Shown here: piece after piece, positions 20,606 through 32,180 of the stretch
Position numbering within the stretch: the stretch's first letter is position 1
How the letters are laid out: each line of letters begins with the position of its first letter
Source of the DNA: Agapanthus africanus
Lineage: Eukaryota > Streptophyta > Magnoliopsida > Asparagales > Amaryllidaceae
Length of the DNA: 64,000 nt
Direction of reading: 5' to 3'
Assembly (NCBI GenBank): GCA_030015575.1
Contig: CM057347.1
Location: 404,272,248-404,336,247 of the forward strand
Notes under the pieces: generated by a model
What the model was told of the DNA's origin: nothing
The model's input: the letters and a program-made list of their open reading frames with translations, nothing else
Databases searched by the model: none
Translations under genes and position numbers: made by a program

Positions 20606-23600
20606 CTAATTATTGCGATGTCGCGTACTCACAGCTCGTGTGATACCGAACATCCAACTCCTCTACTAATCAGTTTCACAAAACTCGTTTGCAAAACTAT
20701 TGTGTTCGAGAAATAGCCTCAGTGAGTGGATCCGCTTCGGTGTTTCTTTCTATATCTCTCTATATCTCAACTTTGCGGAGAAAACCATCTCCCGAATTGA
20801 GTAATACCTGTCTTAGAATATGTTTGGATATCTGATGGGACCTAGTTCATAAATGAACTATAAATCCAAACTACTTAGACTGTATTAATAACTGAGCCTA
20901 ATCAGTATCCAGCACCATGCCTCCCACAGTATCCTCTTGGACCACCTGTCCATAATACTGTCCCTCGTCAGAGGGAAAACTATAACTCTGACAATCACTC
21001 TGTCATCCATGTCACCTTTGAAGCCTGGAATGATAACCGTCTCCCAAAGGAGGCCGCTGTCATCAAATCCACAGAACATTCACTTATGTTCTTAAACTGC
21101 TTCCTTATGTTTCTCCAGGATTGGATTAATATAAACTTATCGTATTTAGTGCAAAAACAACATCTGGTATGGTACTTGACATCTCACGATTGACTCAATT
21201 GCCTAAGCAAGTGATCTGCTAATCATGCACATCCCTCTCCCCTTTAGTCTGTACGACACCTTTAGAGAGGGTGACTCCATCACCTGCAGGTACACCACCA
21301 TACCAGGAGTCATTTATTCTAAAATACTATTAGAATACTGTCAAAGTACCCACATTGGGAAACTACCCAAATCTAGATCTAAAACCATAGATCTTGTATC
21401 CAGAATGTCAAATATTACATCCATGTCCTTTGTGGAGAAATAACTGTGTGACGACCACAGTACAACCGATCGTAGTATAGGAATTTTACTTCCTACTCTG
21501 TGTATATCATCCAAATACCAGGACATCATACCCTACTACCTTCTTAACAGATCCATCCCCTATTATGATGAAGTCAAACCCATGACCGTCACATCAAAAA
21601 TAGATGATCTATCTCCGCTATTTCTGCTCAAGTCTATAAATAGACACTAGCTACTTGCCCACTATGCTTCCGCTGCTCCCACTGACTACGACAACCCTCT
21701 GGCAGAATACTATATACGTACATTTCTAAAACTAGTTTAGAACGACGCTATACATATCCTCCTGCCGGGTCTCATAGTCTGGAACAACAGTAGTGTTAAG
21801 TCTGGGTAAACAAGAACCTCCCTGTCACCGTCCATGAGGCTGCCCGAGTACCTCTCGGGTGTCTGAGGTTTCCCACCATGTCTGCGGAGTGGCTATTGGA
21901 ATGTCAAACCTGATTGAATGTATAGGTCCTATTAAATTTTCCTTAATCGTTTGCGGTTCTGAAATCACTTCCAGTTCTACCATACTCCCACTACTGTTTT
22001 CTGAAAAAATCCATTTTATTAAAACTGTGGCGAGTCAAGAACAATATCACTATTGATCTTCCAGATGGTAGAAAATCATCCCTCGTCAAAGTTAGGGTCA
22101 ACCCACAAACTGCCATTACAGAAACGTGCCTTGATTTATCCAGTGTCTGGTTTTAAGCATAAGCTGGATAACTCCCCTTACCTTAACAACGTTAAGATAT
22201 GATCCATTCTATATCCAATATAGAAACTTTGGCACTTATTTAATTGGAACCAGATTCAAATCATGCAGCTGTCTCCAGTGCATATCAACTTAATGGAGAG
22301 AGGCTAATCAGCATTACTCAACTTAGGAATCCATCCAATTATGAGTAACCTGAAAGAGAAAAAAGTTTCTCAAAACCATTACTATCGATTGAATACCAAT
22401 CACAAGAATCTACATCTTTAATTTCTTTGAAGAATCCCGATACTTATGACACATGGTTCTCTACTTTATTCTTATACCCGCAACGTCTCAATACTTAGAC
22501 ATTGTATTTCTATGAAACACTTGTCTAAAAACTTAGAGAAGTCACAAGTAAATAGAATATAGTACGAGGACCAAACCCTTTGTCTTGATGGACACTGGAC
22601 AACATACAATACTCTGTATAAGTCCGTTGAGTTTAATAACTAAAAACCTATGCGTCGTAGGTTGAAAACTGTCCCCAGGCGATTTCCTCAAATATCACCA
22701 ATTACAACGAATTCTGATATAATGAGAATGATCACCTAATTCCCAATAACTTGCTCTCACTCAACATCTGTAAAAACCATACAGATGTGAGAATCATACC
22801 TGGTAAATACATACCCTGGAGTAAGTATCCAATCGGGAAATTAGTTTTCTATTAACAATGCACAGTGAATATGAAACACAAATATGTTTCGTAGGGGTAT
22901 CTTGGTATTCCTTAGTAATGCCTCTTCCATAATCCAAATCATGACTTTAACCGTATATTTCCCTGCCATCTTTCCAATTCCCTTTATTTGTCTTTAGTCG
23001 TTACCTTCTGTACACTATCATTAGGCTAAATGGTTTTCTTCCTTCCTTACCGTTTGGCACCAGCCTATGGTTTGGAAGAAGAATATCCAGTAAGCATAAT
23101 AGGTGTACCCTCCTAAACCTAGGAGTACTCGCAACTTGAGAGAAGGTGATGATAAAAGACAACTGAATAATACCATATTCGCTTAAAGGTGAAATAGGAG
23201 TGGCGATGAAGTACGCGGTTTGGTCGTGAATGTTAGCAGTCGCAATTTACTTTGCCCTCTTTCTAATTCCTTTATTTTTCTTTACATATTACCTTCTGCA
23301 CACTCTACTTGGACTAATTGGTTTTCTTCATTCCCTACCTTTCGGCACCTGCTTATGGTTTGGAAGAAGACTATCCAATAAGCGTAATAGGTGTACTCTC
23401 CTAAACCAAGGAGCCCTCACAACCTGTGAGAAGGTGATAATAAAAGACAACTGAATAAACCAATTCTATTTCTCCTGAACCTGGATCCATCCTCGAAGAA
23501 GTCCCTTCGAGTTCGTATATAACCATACGATAGATCTATCTAATGGAAGTGGATGTCCGTAGTAATACGGGGTGTTCTGAGAAATACAAAGGGTAAAAGA

Positions 23601-25750
23601 AGGAGTTGCAATGACTTATGCAACTATAGACAATCCAAAAGCCAGTATTTTAAGAAAGTTCGGTCAACTTGGTCACTGAGTTATAGTCTAGGGTCGGTTA
23701 AAAGTCGCTGCCTAAGAGAGAGAGAAAAGAAACACTCTGCGTGCACTCAAAACTAGATCAGAATGGTTATCACTTTATCTAATTAGGAAACCTCCCACTG
23801 TTATCTCAAATTCTCCTCCAAACCAGAAAGAAGAATCAATCGGGATCACCCGAATAGTAAACTAACTCATCAGTGGGAATCGGGATCCAACTCTCATCGC
23901 ATGATAACGTTACGGTATCCACCCACGTTAGCACACTCCAGAAGGTATGCTCAAGTTTTGCAAGTTTCCTGTATGTTTGAAACTCCCGATATAATTTTTA
24001 TCCCATGCTCTTATGACCTTGACGTAGGCTAACAAATCATAAGTCACATGTCAAGTTCTGCCCGTCGTTGTCCTGATTAATTTAGGTCATCGTACATGCC
24101 CTTGACGTAGGCCAACAAGGCTGTACGTCTGTCCTAAACTAATGCATCTATCTATGCAACAAATGAATACCCAGTAGCTACCAAACACTACGCCTTGACA
24201 CAGGCCAACAAACATAACTTGAATACTACTGACCATCCATAAGAAATGACGGAGGATTACGGCTGGTTTTTGGCGAAAAACCTTTAATGTAATGAACTCG
24301 ATCTCGTTGAAGGAACCTGATAGCTTTTTATAAAAATATAGTGGCGAAAACCTTTGCTAAAAAGATCACTCCCGGTGAAGGGATCTCGTCTCTTTCCTCG
24401 TGGAATGAGGTGCAGGATATTCTAATTGAATACCGCGATGTAAAGCAACTTGTAATCGACTATATTTAAGTTATTACCCTGACGTAAACTTCTGCCCAAT
24501 GGGTCACTCCCGGTAAATGGATCTCGGCCCTTGCCTCGTCGAATGAGGTGCAGGATATTCTAACTGAATACCGCTATGCAAAACAAAAGGAAAACGTCTT
24601 TGTAATAACTCTTTTTAAAATTTGTTCCAACAACATCAAATATATGTTTGTTTTATCCTTGCATTGATAAGAATCAATGCAGTCCCATCAATCAATCACA
24701 CCAGAAAAGAACGAAAATAAAATGTACGTATATGCCATTCGCATTCGTCACTGGGTCCCGTCATCACCCGTTAGGTTACTTAATTAACGACAGAGCGGGG
24801 GCTGGACTAGCGCGGGTGTAAAACATATACAACATCTAATAGTATATATACTAATATACAATAATCGCTCCAGGCATGATAATATGCAACATTACAGAAA
24901 AGTAATAAGTATCACAGAACAATACAGATAATCTGGGATCCCCGGGTTTCACAGAGCCGCTACTGAAACCCGACGTTCCCCTGGTCGTGTGGATAGCCTG
25001 TGCAATGAAACTTAGACTCCTACTGGTGCAGCAAGTTACCCGCCAAAATCTGAAGCAAGGTGGTCCCCACAACATAGTGAATGGAACACCCGGCACTTCA
25101 CGGAATCCGGTAAATTGAGCACCCCTCCTTGGGTCAACCTGTACCCCCTACGAGTGCGGTGAATAGTTTGCCAATTCTAGAGTGAGGTCCCTTTGCCTCT
25201 CAAAGCTATGAGATACGGACTCGTTGCCCTCCATAACCCGACTATCCGTGCATTCCTTCGCGGGATAAACCTAGTACAGAAATAAAAATATATACAACGG
25301 GTACATCGACCTCAACCCGGTCGTGCCCCAAAAGAATATTATACAACAGGCAGTGACGGCAGTCCACAAGTCGGACGCTCGCCCCGCAATATCAAAAGTA
25401 CAAATAAATCCAAACTGCACTATCATTGCACCCTGCTATCCACCACGACAAATCCGCAACATCACAGCACAACACAGAACATCAACGCGAATGTCACGTT
25501 CGCAAACCCGTCTAAAAGAACTATAGCAATTAGACGCGGTTTACCGATCAAATGACATTCCCGGTCGGAGATATAATGTAAATACTGTAAACTAACACGT
25601 TTAAATTTCGATCGACAAAATTTCCCGAAGTGGGCCCCACAAACATCTGCTGTACAGTAACAAAAATTGGGCCCAAAAGAAATATACCAAAACTACAATT
25701 TACAGTGTAGAAGCCCCTGTACAATTTTGGAGCGCTGTTCCCACTAAACG
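20606..25750 (-). other. C1 interior, no coding signal
   Basis: About 5.1 kb without any ORF matching a retrotransposon or host family. It is collinear in inverted orientation with the C2 interior (for example 22060-22200 matches about 46660-46800), so the sequence is a conserved part of the family. A diverged duplication lies at 22965-23460. Confidence 0.75.
22965..23460. repeat. Two diverged direct copies (~205 bp) in the C1 interior
   Basis: Copies at about 22965-23170 and 23245-23460 share CTATGGTTTGGAAGAAGA, TAATAGGTGTAC and AAAAGACAACTGAATAA. C2 has the same duplication (near 45080-45280 and 45490-45690), so it predates both insertions. Confidence 0.75.
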
Positions 25751-25797
25751 GCCGCGGATGCGCGGTCAAACCCTAGGTTTGACCGCGGATCCGCGGC
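25751..25797. repeat. 47-bp near-perfect GC-rich palindrome in the C1 leader
   Basis: Arms of 22 nt (25751-25772 and 25776-25797) match at 21 of 22 positions with a 3-nt centre (CTA). Each arm carries the shared GCCGCGGAT / CGCGG core. It lies about 198 nt downstream of the C1 primer site. Confidence 0.95.
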
Positions 25798-25994
25798 TGT
25801 TATATGGGATCACGTGACCAAATTTGTACGGTCTGCTTCAAAAAGCCTGCTCTGTTTTCTGAAGTGCTCAAAATGAATTTTAGAACAGATTTAAAATCGA
25901 CAGAAACTTTTTGTACAGAAAAATGTAGTTTCAGAAATTCCGTTCGATCGATCTTTTAAACGCGTTAGCACAAGTTAATATAGCTTAATGGTGA

Positions 25995-26007
25995 GGCTCT
26001 GATACCA
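25995..26007 (-). other. C1 primer-binding site, initiator Met tRNA
   Basis: TGGTATCAGAGCC on the minus strand, 1 nt from the 5' LTR. The standard copia primer site. Confidence 0.92.
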
Positions 26008-26008
26008 C

Positions 26009-28086
26009 TGTAAGTCTGCGGTAGCACCCCGGCCGTCTAACAGACGTCAATATGCGGAACAAAAACTTTTATAAACTGGCGCTATCGCGTACTATAACCC
26101 GGATCTGCCATTATAGCTAAACTAACAAATTGTAAAGAGGGTAGAATTGTTATACCGAACGATCCGAGACCTTCGGTCTTTAACTATCATCCCACACTTT
26201 GTTGCGGCGGCTTCGATCTTCTGAAACTCCAGTCTCATCATCCAGGTGGCACCACGTCGACGGATCTTTAAACGGGCTCCTGCCTCTGAACCGAGGCAAC
26301 TCGGTCGTCAAGTTTGCTAAAAGAGACGACCAAGATATTATAGAGTATGAGTAGAACACTTTGTCTCGTTACGTCCAAAACTGTGGACGAACGGTTAATG
26401 AAGTTGCCAAATGAAGTTGTGATGGAATGAACTAAGAAATTTCCATACACCAAACTATCATAATCTTTTCAAGCAAATCAAATGAACAACCATCTTTCCT
26501 CACAATGAAGGGGCCGGCCATATATAGAGAGGAAGGGGGTGAGTGTAGGAACAAGGGAGGGTGACCATAAGCCATCATACTTATCACTTCTTTAAAGAAA
26601 GAATGAGTCACAAATGACACCAAGTATGAACACAATAAATGCTTAATGAGTCATGAAAACCTAGTCACCAAATAATCAATGCAAAAGAATGAGTCACTAA
26701 TCTTGAAGCTTCCACACACAATGACTCACCCTCAAGATGAAAAGATAAATCCGTATTTAACCGAATGTTAAATACGGGCGATAGAAAACTGGAAACTGGA
26801 AACTTCCAAAAGTGATCCTGAAACGAATTTCAGGATAACCCCGTTACAGTATAAACATACCCGCATTTGTATTACGACCGAATACAAATGCAACTGAGAC
26901 AAAGATATTATATCTACACAGTATAATACTGGGATCTGGCTTAAACCAAAGCCTACCAGTATTATCTGCCCGAAAAATGACACGTGCGAAAACGCACGTG
27001 CATTTTTCCGAACCTTGCCATAAATCCATACGGCATCTACAACGTTTCGCCCGAACTTGGGAAAGTGTCTGTGGAGGACTCTAATGACTCATCAATACAC
27101 TGGCACTGGGTATTACCACTAGCACGTCAGAGGTACAAGCTGTACGTAACGGTTTGCCTATGTATTGATTGGAAGGGAAGCTGACGAGCGAACTCATCTA
27201 TAAACCCTACTGAGCCTGACAGTGACAATATCCGTACAGTCCGGAACATTCATCTATGAGTATCGCATATAGGGCCTAGGGGGCCGGTAAACGTCAGACC
27301 CCCAATAGCAGTATAAGTCGTGTTAGAGAGCAGCCTAGAACATACTGAGATACTACTGGAATACCTTCCAGTAAATCTCGATTACCCTAGCCAGGGATTT
27401 CGTGTAATGGCTCTCCTAATCACAGCGTGATCTCACCCCCAATACCGGGAGAGATGAATCCCCGATGATCTGCTCACTGCCTCCATGTGGCTCGGGACTG
27501 TACCCAAAATATACCTGTTTGTACGATTCCTTTGACCCGTGGTAGGGTATAAATCAAAGCACAGTAGGAACTCACACGAGACAAATGACGACCTCAGGTT
27601 GATGAACTAACCTGTACACATGTCACCTGGGAACTGCTATCTGACGCTAGGTATAATACCAACCAGCAAGTTCCCGGCGAGTCCTGTCCGGTGTACTCAT
27701 AACCCAATGAGCATCTGTATACATCTTAGGTGATCCAACTAACACCAAGGGCTTGTGAGACCGGCCACCGCCCCTCGTCGGGGTATCGAATGTATACACT
27801 AGTCTACTCTAGAGTATCGATACCCTGTCTCGAAACTCCCACGGCTAGGGACACTTTAAGGATGTGCTTATAGACCCCAGCTCCCACATATATGATCGCC
27901 ATCATACTGCTTGTAGTCAAGCAAGAATCCTATGGGCTTTATCAACATATATATGATGATAAAGACAAACCGGATAGCATACTATCATCTCGAGTAAGAC
28001 TGTCTTATCGGTATAGGTCCTCCCTCAATCATTGCAATCACGTACCTGCGATCCAATAATTGACTTAGAGGGCACTATATCCAACA
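26009..28086 (-). mobile_element. C1 5' LTR
   Basis: TGTAAGTCTG...TATATCCAACA, 2078 bp, near-identical partner of 18500-20584. Confidence 0.92.
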
Positions 28087-28176
28087 GTTTCAGCGGACGG
28101 CCAGCCCGGAACTCAGGGAGCCCCGTACCCTGTGCCAAGCACGGGGGCCAACAGTCCTTCAGGGAGCTCGGGCTGA
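28087..28176 (+). pseudogene. gag: E1 gag, last 30 codons after the C1 insertion
   Basis: It follows directly from the GTTTC target duplication and keeps the phase of the gag frame that ended at 18499. It is rich in Gly, Pro and Ser and stops at TGA 28174-28176. The E2 gag tail (around 50704-50790) matches in style and position. Confidence 0.8.
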
Positions 28177-28345
28177 GCCAATAAAGTCATCTACTAGCCT
28201 ATACTTTTCTTTTAGAGCAATGTAAACTCTTTCTAGGGTCTGTTGTTAATTTAATAAAGATCAATGGAACATTGCGGAAAAGAAGGAAAAACCTTGTTTA
28301 TTCAAAAGGTATTATGGGCTCCTCGACCGTACGTGCAAAAAGGAA
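28177..28345 (+). terminator. gag poly(A) region and scar of a lost antisense ORF
   Basis: AATAAA at 28180-28185 and 28253-28258 follow gag. The segment 28260-28335 (ATTGCGGAAAAGAAG, TTCAAAAGGTA, GGGCTCCTC) aligns with the 3' end of the E2 small antisense ORF (reverse complement of 50573-50640). E1 therefore seems to have lost that ORF but kept its 3' end. Confidence 0.65.
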
Positions 28346-29235
28346 GAGGAAATTACAACAGTGGTGGGTAGCTACCCTACCGCAACGCCAAGGAACAAAA
28401 AGCCCTCCCAGAGGCAGTCGAGCCCGAGGATCCTCGTTCGGCTATCCCCAGCGGGAAGCTTCCCTGCCGCAACGTCGGGGATCAAAAAGCCCTCCCTGAG
28501 GCAGTCGAGCCCGAGGATCCCTCACTCGGCTATCCTTCAGGACAAAAGCCCTCGCCAAGAGGTACCGGGCAGTAACCCTACCCGGCCAAGGGTCCTTGGT
28601 AGGCTTCTACAGCCCCTCCCGCGCTAAGGACCAAAGTCCTCCCAGAGGCAGTCGAGTCCTTGCTCGGCTATCCCTGGCTGGTAGCTTCCTACCACAACCG
28701 ACAGGGATCAAAGTCCTCGCCAAGGGGCACTGGGCAGCAACCCTGCTCGGTCCCCGTACTGAAGGATCAAAGCCCTCGCAAGAGGCAATCGAGCAGCTAC
28801 CCTTCTCGGTCAGCTCCGGCTGGTAGCTCCCTACCCACGACGCCAGGGATCAAAAGCCCTCATAAGAGGCACCAGAGCGGCTACCCCGCTCGTTCATCCC
28901 AGGCTGGTAGTTGCTTACCTACGACACCATAGGTCAAAGCCCTCGCCAAGAGGCAACCGCGCAACTTCACTGCCCGGTCATCCTTAATGGGCTTCTTACA
29001 GCCCCTCCAGCGCTAAAGACCAAAGTCCTCCCAGAGGCAGTCGAGTCCTTGCTCGGCTATCCCCGGCTGGTAGCTTCCTACCACAACCGACAGGGATCAA
29101 AGCCCTCGCAAGAGGCAACCGAGCAGCTACCCTGCTCGGTCGTCCCTGTCGGGTAGCTTCCCTACCGCAACGCCAGGGATCAGAAAGCCCTCGCAAGAGG
29201 AAACCGAGTAGCTACCCTGCTCATTCACCTCTGGC
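28346..29235. repeat. E1 internal tandem-repeat array
   Basis: About ten units of 80-90 bp built around GGATCAAAGCCCTCGC, AGAGGCA and GAGCAGCTACCCTGCTCGG. They alternate between a form with GGTAGCTTCCTACC and one with CTACAGCCCCTCC. The related, longer array in E2 is at 37617-39600. Short ORFs across the array are repetition artefacts. Confidence 0.85.
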
Positions 29236-29610
29236 TTGTGGTCGATGCTCGCGTTGATAGAGGTCAAAAGATGGCATCCCCCATGGGGCCACCGAGCAGC
29301 CTCCCACCCACATTCGGCACAAATACGGCGAACAGCGCTCTGCCCGTCACCCACAAGGGATCCGAGACCACAGTGAGGGAGCAGGTCTATCCATGTCTAA
29401 ACGATCTCCCCTCGACTTCAGGGCCCATGGGGATACCTCCTCGGCAGTGCTTGGCATACTCGTCGGCAAGTGATCGAAATCAACCCGACGGACGATTGCT
29501 AGACAGATGAGAAACCTGACAAGAAAACACAACGGTGCAAGCAGAGATATCTTGCGAGCATTCTTCACAAACAGATGGTAGAGCGCGATTCGATAAAGCC
29601 AAAGAAAATT
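29236..29610. other. E1 spacer, no recognised feature
   Basis: GC-rich unique sequence between the tandem array and the 3' end of the antisense ORF. No family resemblance on either strand. Confidence 0.5.
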
Positions 29611-29667
29611 TTTATTACTACCAAAGACAGAGACTTTACAGAGGGTATTTTTTGGGGCTCTCCTGCC
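29611..29667 (-). terminator. 3' end module of the E1 antisense ORF
   Basis: On the minus strand a GGCAGGAGAGCC dyad (29656-29667) is followed 40 nt later by AATAAA (29611-29616). The same arrangement ends both antisense ORFs of E2 (37296-37346 and 50573-50610). Confidence 0.6.
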
Positions 29668-29713
29668 TTACAAAATTCAAAAAACAAAAATAAAAAGGAG
29701 GAAAGCGGGGGCT

Positions 29714-31682
29714 CTAGACTTCGGGGCCAGGTACGACCTCGAGGTCCTCGACCTCCACCACGTGACGCGCGGGGTCCTCGGCGGTTTCCTCGCCAGGAAC
29801 CTCTTCCCCTTGCTCATCGGCGTCCATGAGGGGGAGCTCGGCCCGGAGATCTCTGTCGGCAAACTCGGCATCCGGGCCTTAACGGCATCGAGGGTGTCGT
29901 GCCAAATGCGGGTCGTGGCCACGGCCAAGTCATCATAGAAGTCCCTCGACTTCTTATAACTCCCCACCGGCCTCAGTTCGGCCGACTTGGCGGCCTCGGC
30001 CGCCGCCCTAAGCTCCTTTCGGAGGGTCTTCACCGTCCTCTTCAGGTTGCCGGCAAACACCTGGGCGTCCTCGAGCTTGACCTTAGCAATCACGACGGCC
30101 TCGCGGTGCCGGGCTACCTCCCGTTTCCCGGCCTCCACCTCGCCTTCTAAGGCAGCAACCCTCGTCGTCATCGCCTCCAGCTCCCGCTTGGCGCTCACTT
30201 CCAGCGAGGCGAGCCGCCCGCAGCCTCCAGCACCGGGGCTACCACCTCGGCTTCTATACGCAAGGCGAGGGCAACGTGCTGGAGAACCTGGAAGACACGA
30301 AAAAGATCAAAAAGATGAAGGAGGCACCGAATCTCACAATGAACCAAACACTTACCTGCACGGACTCCTGGGCGATGGACGCCAGCTGAGCCCTGAAGGC
30401 CCCCCCGGGAACTCTACCCCTGGACGAGGTCTCTAATTCATGCAGAAGGCTATCCGCAACGGATAGCCCCGATGGCACCGCGAACCGGAGGCCCCCTCCC
30501 TCCACTATGGTCGGCGAGGACCCACCCCGGGAAGGCCTCCGGGAGCTCCTCTTGAGCGGCTCCGAGGGAGAGCCGATCTCCTCCTCCGAGACCGGGTCCT
30601 CCAGAATTGGGCCCGCTTCTGGCCCGACACTCTGCTGGGACCCGGGGCGGGATCCGCCCCCGAGCGCTCGCGGGACACCACCATCGGAGCAGTAGGAGCC
30701 GGGGCGGGCTTCGCACGAGAAGAGCTGGCGTCCCCAGCCTTCGTAGCCTTCCTCGGCTAGCGCATGGAGGTTTTAAGCGAGTCGAAGTCTATGAATCCTA
30801 CACAAAACAAATACCCAACAAATCAGTGACACGAGCAAAACACAAGCTGAAAAGCAAGCCTAACTTACCGATGAACTCGACGGGGCTAAGCCCGGTCCAG
30901 CTCAGGACCCTTTCAGACAGCAGCACGTCAGGTCGAGGGATGGGCTCCCACGACGCCACTCTCACCGTGGCGGGGTCATCGGACTGGTTCCCCGGCATAC
31001 ATTTCTCCCTCGACCACTTGGTAGGCACGGGCCAGTCCTCGCCCTCGGGAGAGGAAACGAAGAAAAATTTCTTTTTCCAATCATGAATAGAAGAGGGCAA
31101 GGCCACGACCCCGGTCCCGGCAGCGCCCCCGGCCGCTTCCTGAAAGAGAGATAAACCCATCTCTGGTCGCCCGCTCGACTACCAGGGTGACTTTTGAAGA
31201 CGAGAGAAGAATCGAGAAGGGAAAGGCTGAAGGGAACCGCCTGTAACTTCACGCGGATCAAGAACCCGAGAAGGATCCTCCATGAGTTCGGCACTAACTG
31301 GCCGGGGGCCAAACCGAAAAAATTCAGTGCAGCGATGACCTCGGGAAAGAAGGGCAGGCGCATTCCACCCCCAAAAAGCTTCCAAGTACAGAGCGATTTC
31401 CCTGCCCCGTACTTGATCCGCCCTCTCTCCCTCCTTGGTCAGTCGAAGCGTGTAGCGCGAGGGGATGTGGAAGCAAGCCCGAGCATTGGCGAGCTCGTCC
31501 CCATGCTTCACCCAGCAAGAGGAGCCAGGGGCCGCATCTGCCGCCTCCTCCCTGGAGGCTGCCCCTGCCTCACGATCCCGGGGAAAGGATCCAACCCCTG
31601 CTCCCCGGGGGGACTCAGACACAACTAAAGGGACCCTATAACCTACTCCTACAACATCAACTGACTCTACAAAGAAAGACAT
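29714..31682 (-). pseudogene. E1 antisense ORF: gypsy-type putative transposase-like domain plus coiled coil
   Basis: Antisense to E1, starting MSFFVESVDVVGVGY at 31682. It contains LRLTKEGERADQVRGREIALY and, after a frameshift, APGQLVPNSWRILLGF and WVYLSFRK. This pattern resembles Pfam 'Putative gypsy type transposon' (Transposase_28), as far as I can tell from memory. SIHDWKKKFFFV and WEPIPRPDVLLSERVLSW follow, then an intron beginning GGTAAGTTAGG near 30865. The last exon is a heptad-rich coiled coil (MTTRVAALEGEVEAGKREV) with RIWHDTLDAVKARMP, ending at 29714-29716. At least three frameshifts and a stop are present, so this copy is dead. Its function is unknown. Confidence 0.75.
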
Positions 31683-32164
31683 CTAACCTCAGAAAAGGGA
31701 ATCTTCAGGGGCCGAAAGCGGGAGAAAGGAGACGCGCGCCGAGCAACCAAGACTTAAGAGAGGGAAATATGAAGGAGTAAGGGCCCAAGGGCGGACCCCA
31801 CCCCTGTTTATTGCTGCAAACGGCCTCATCCAACGACGCCCGTCATCTCCCGCCGAAACGACTCCTCGCGCCCAGCGGCTCCGATCGCCCCACGTGTCGA
31901 TCCTGCGCTGGACCGCGTCCCATCAGACGCCGCAGGCCTGCATACGTCGCGTCAGCCAATCGATGCTTGACGCGTAGACCGTCGCTTCAGTTGCAGAGTG
32001 CACGAACCGGCACACTTTCTATAAATGCAGAGATCTCGGTCTGATTCGCTAGCAGAAGAGACAACTGACAGCCCGAGAACTCGTCCCGACAAAGCCCTAG
32101 AAAGGAGCTCACCTCGGGAGGCCTGGCAGTCTACTCCTGACCAGACCCGCTAGCTGGTTGGGAC
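31683..32164 (-). promoter_or_regulatory. Upstream region of the E1 antisense ORF
   Basis: On the minus strand 31683-31820 aligns with the E2 promoter/leader at 35030-35163 (shared TCTTCATATTTCCCTC, GCTCGGCG and GGTTAGATGTC at the start codon). The E2 TATA box CTATAAATAGA is replaced by an AATAAACAG-like sequence here, so this promoter may be inactive. Confidence 0.55.
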
Positions 32165-32180
32165 AAGAGTGGGGGGCTAA
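32165..32180 (+). other. E1 polypurine tract
   Basis: AAGAGTGGGGGGCTAA directly before the 3' LTR; E2 has CGAGAGTGGGGGATAA at the same place. Confidence 0.85.

Larger units (their letters stand above)
18500..28086 (-). mobile_element. C1: copia-type element without recognisable gag-pol, inserted in E1 gag
   Basis: LTRs of about 2.08 kb flank a 5.4-kb interior. The 5-bp target duplication GTTTC (18495-18499 and 28087-28091) is perfect. On the minus strand the primer site complements initiator Met tRNA (TGGTATCAGAGCC, 25995-26007), and the polypurine tract AAGTGGGAGATTG sits at the other LTR. No copia gag, integrase or RT motif was found, so this is a large derivative (LARD-like). It belongs to the same family as C2, with homologous interior, LTR blocks and leader dyad. 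The LTRs differ by a few per cent by eye. Confidence 0.9.

Noticed and set aside
28346..29235. Regular repeats resembling a CRISPR array
   Set aside because: The units are contiguous tandem repeats without unique spacers, inside a plant retrotransposon.
30607..31086. Plus-strand ORFs of 140-160 residues over 29987-31628
   Set aside because: They are opposite-strand shadows of the E1 antisense gene, whose minus-strand frames show conserved motifs shared with E2.
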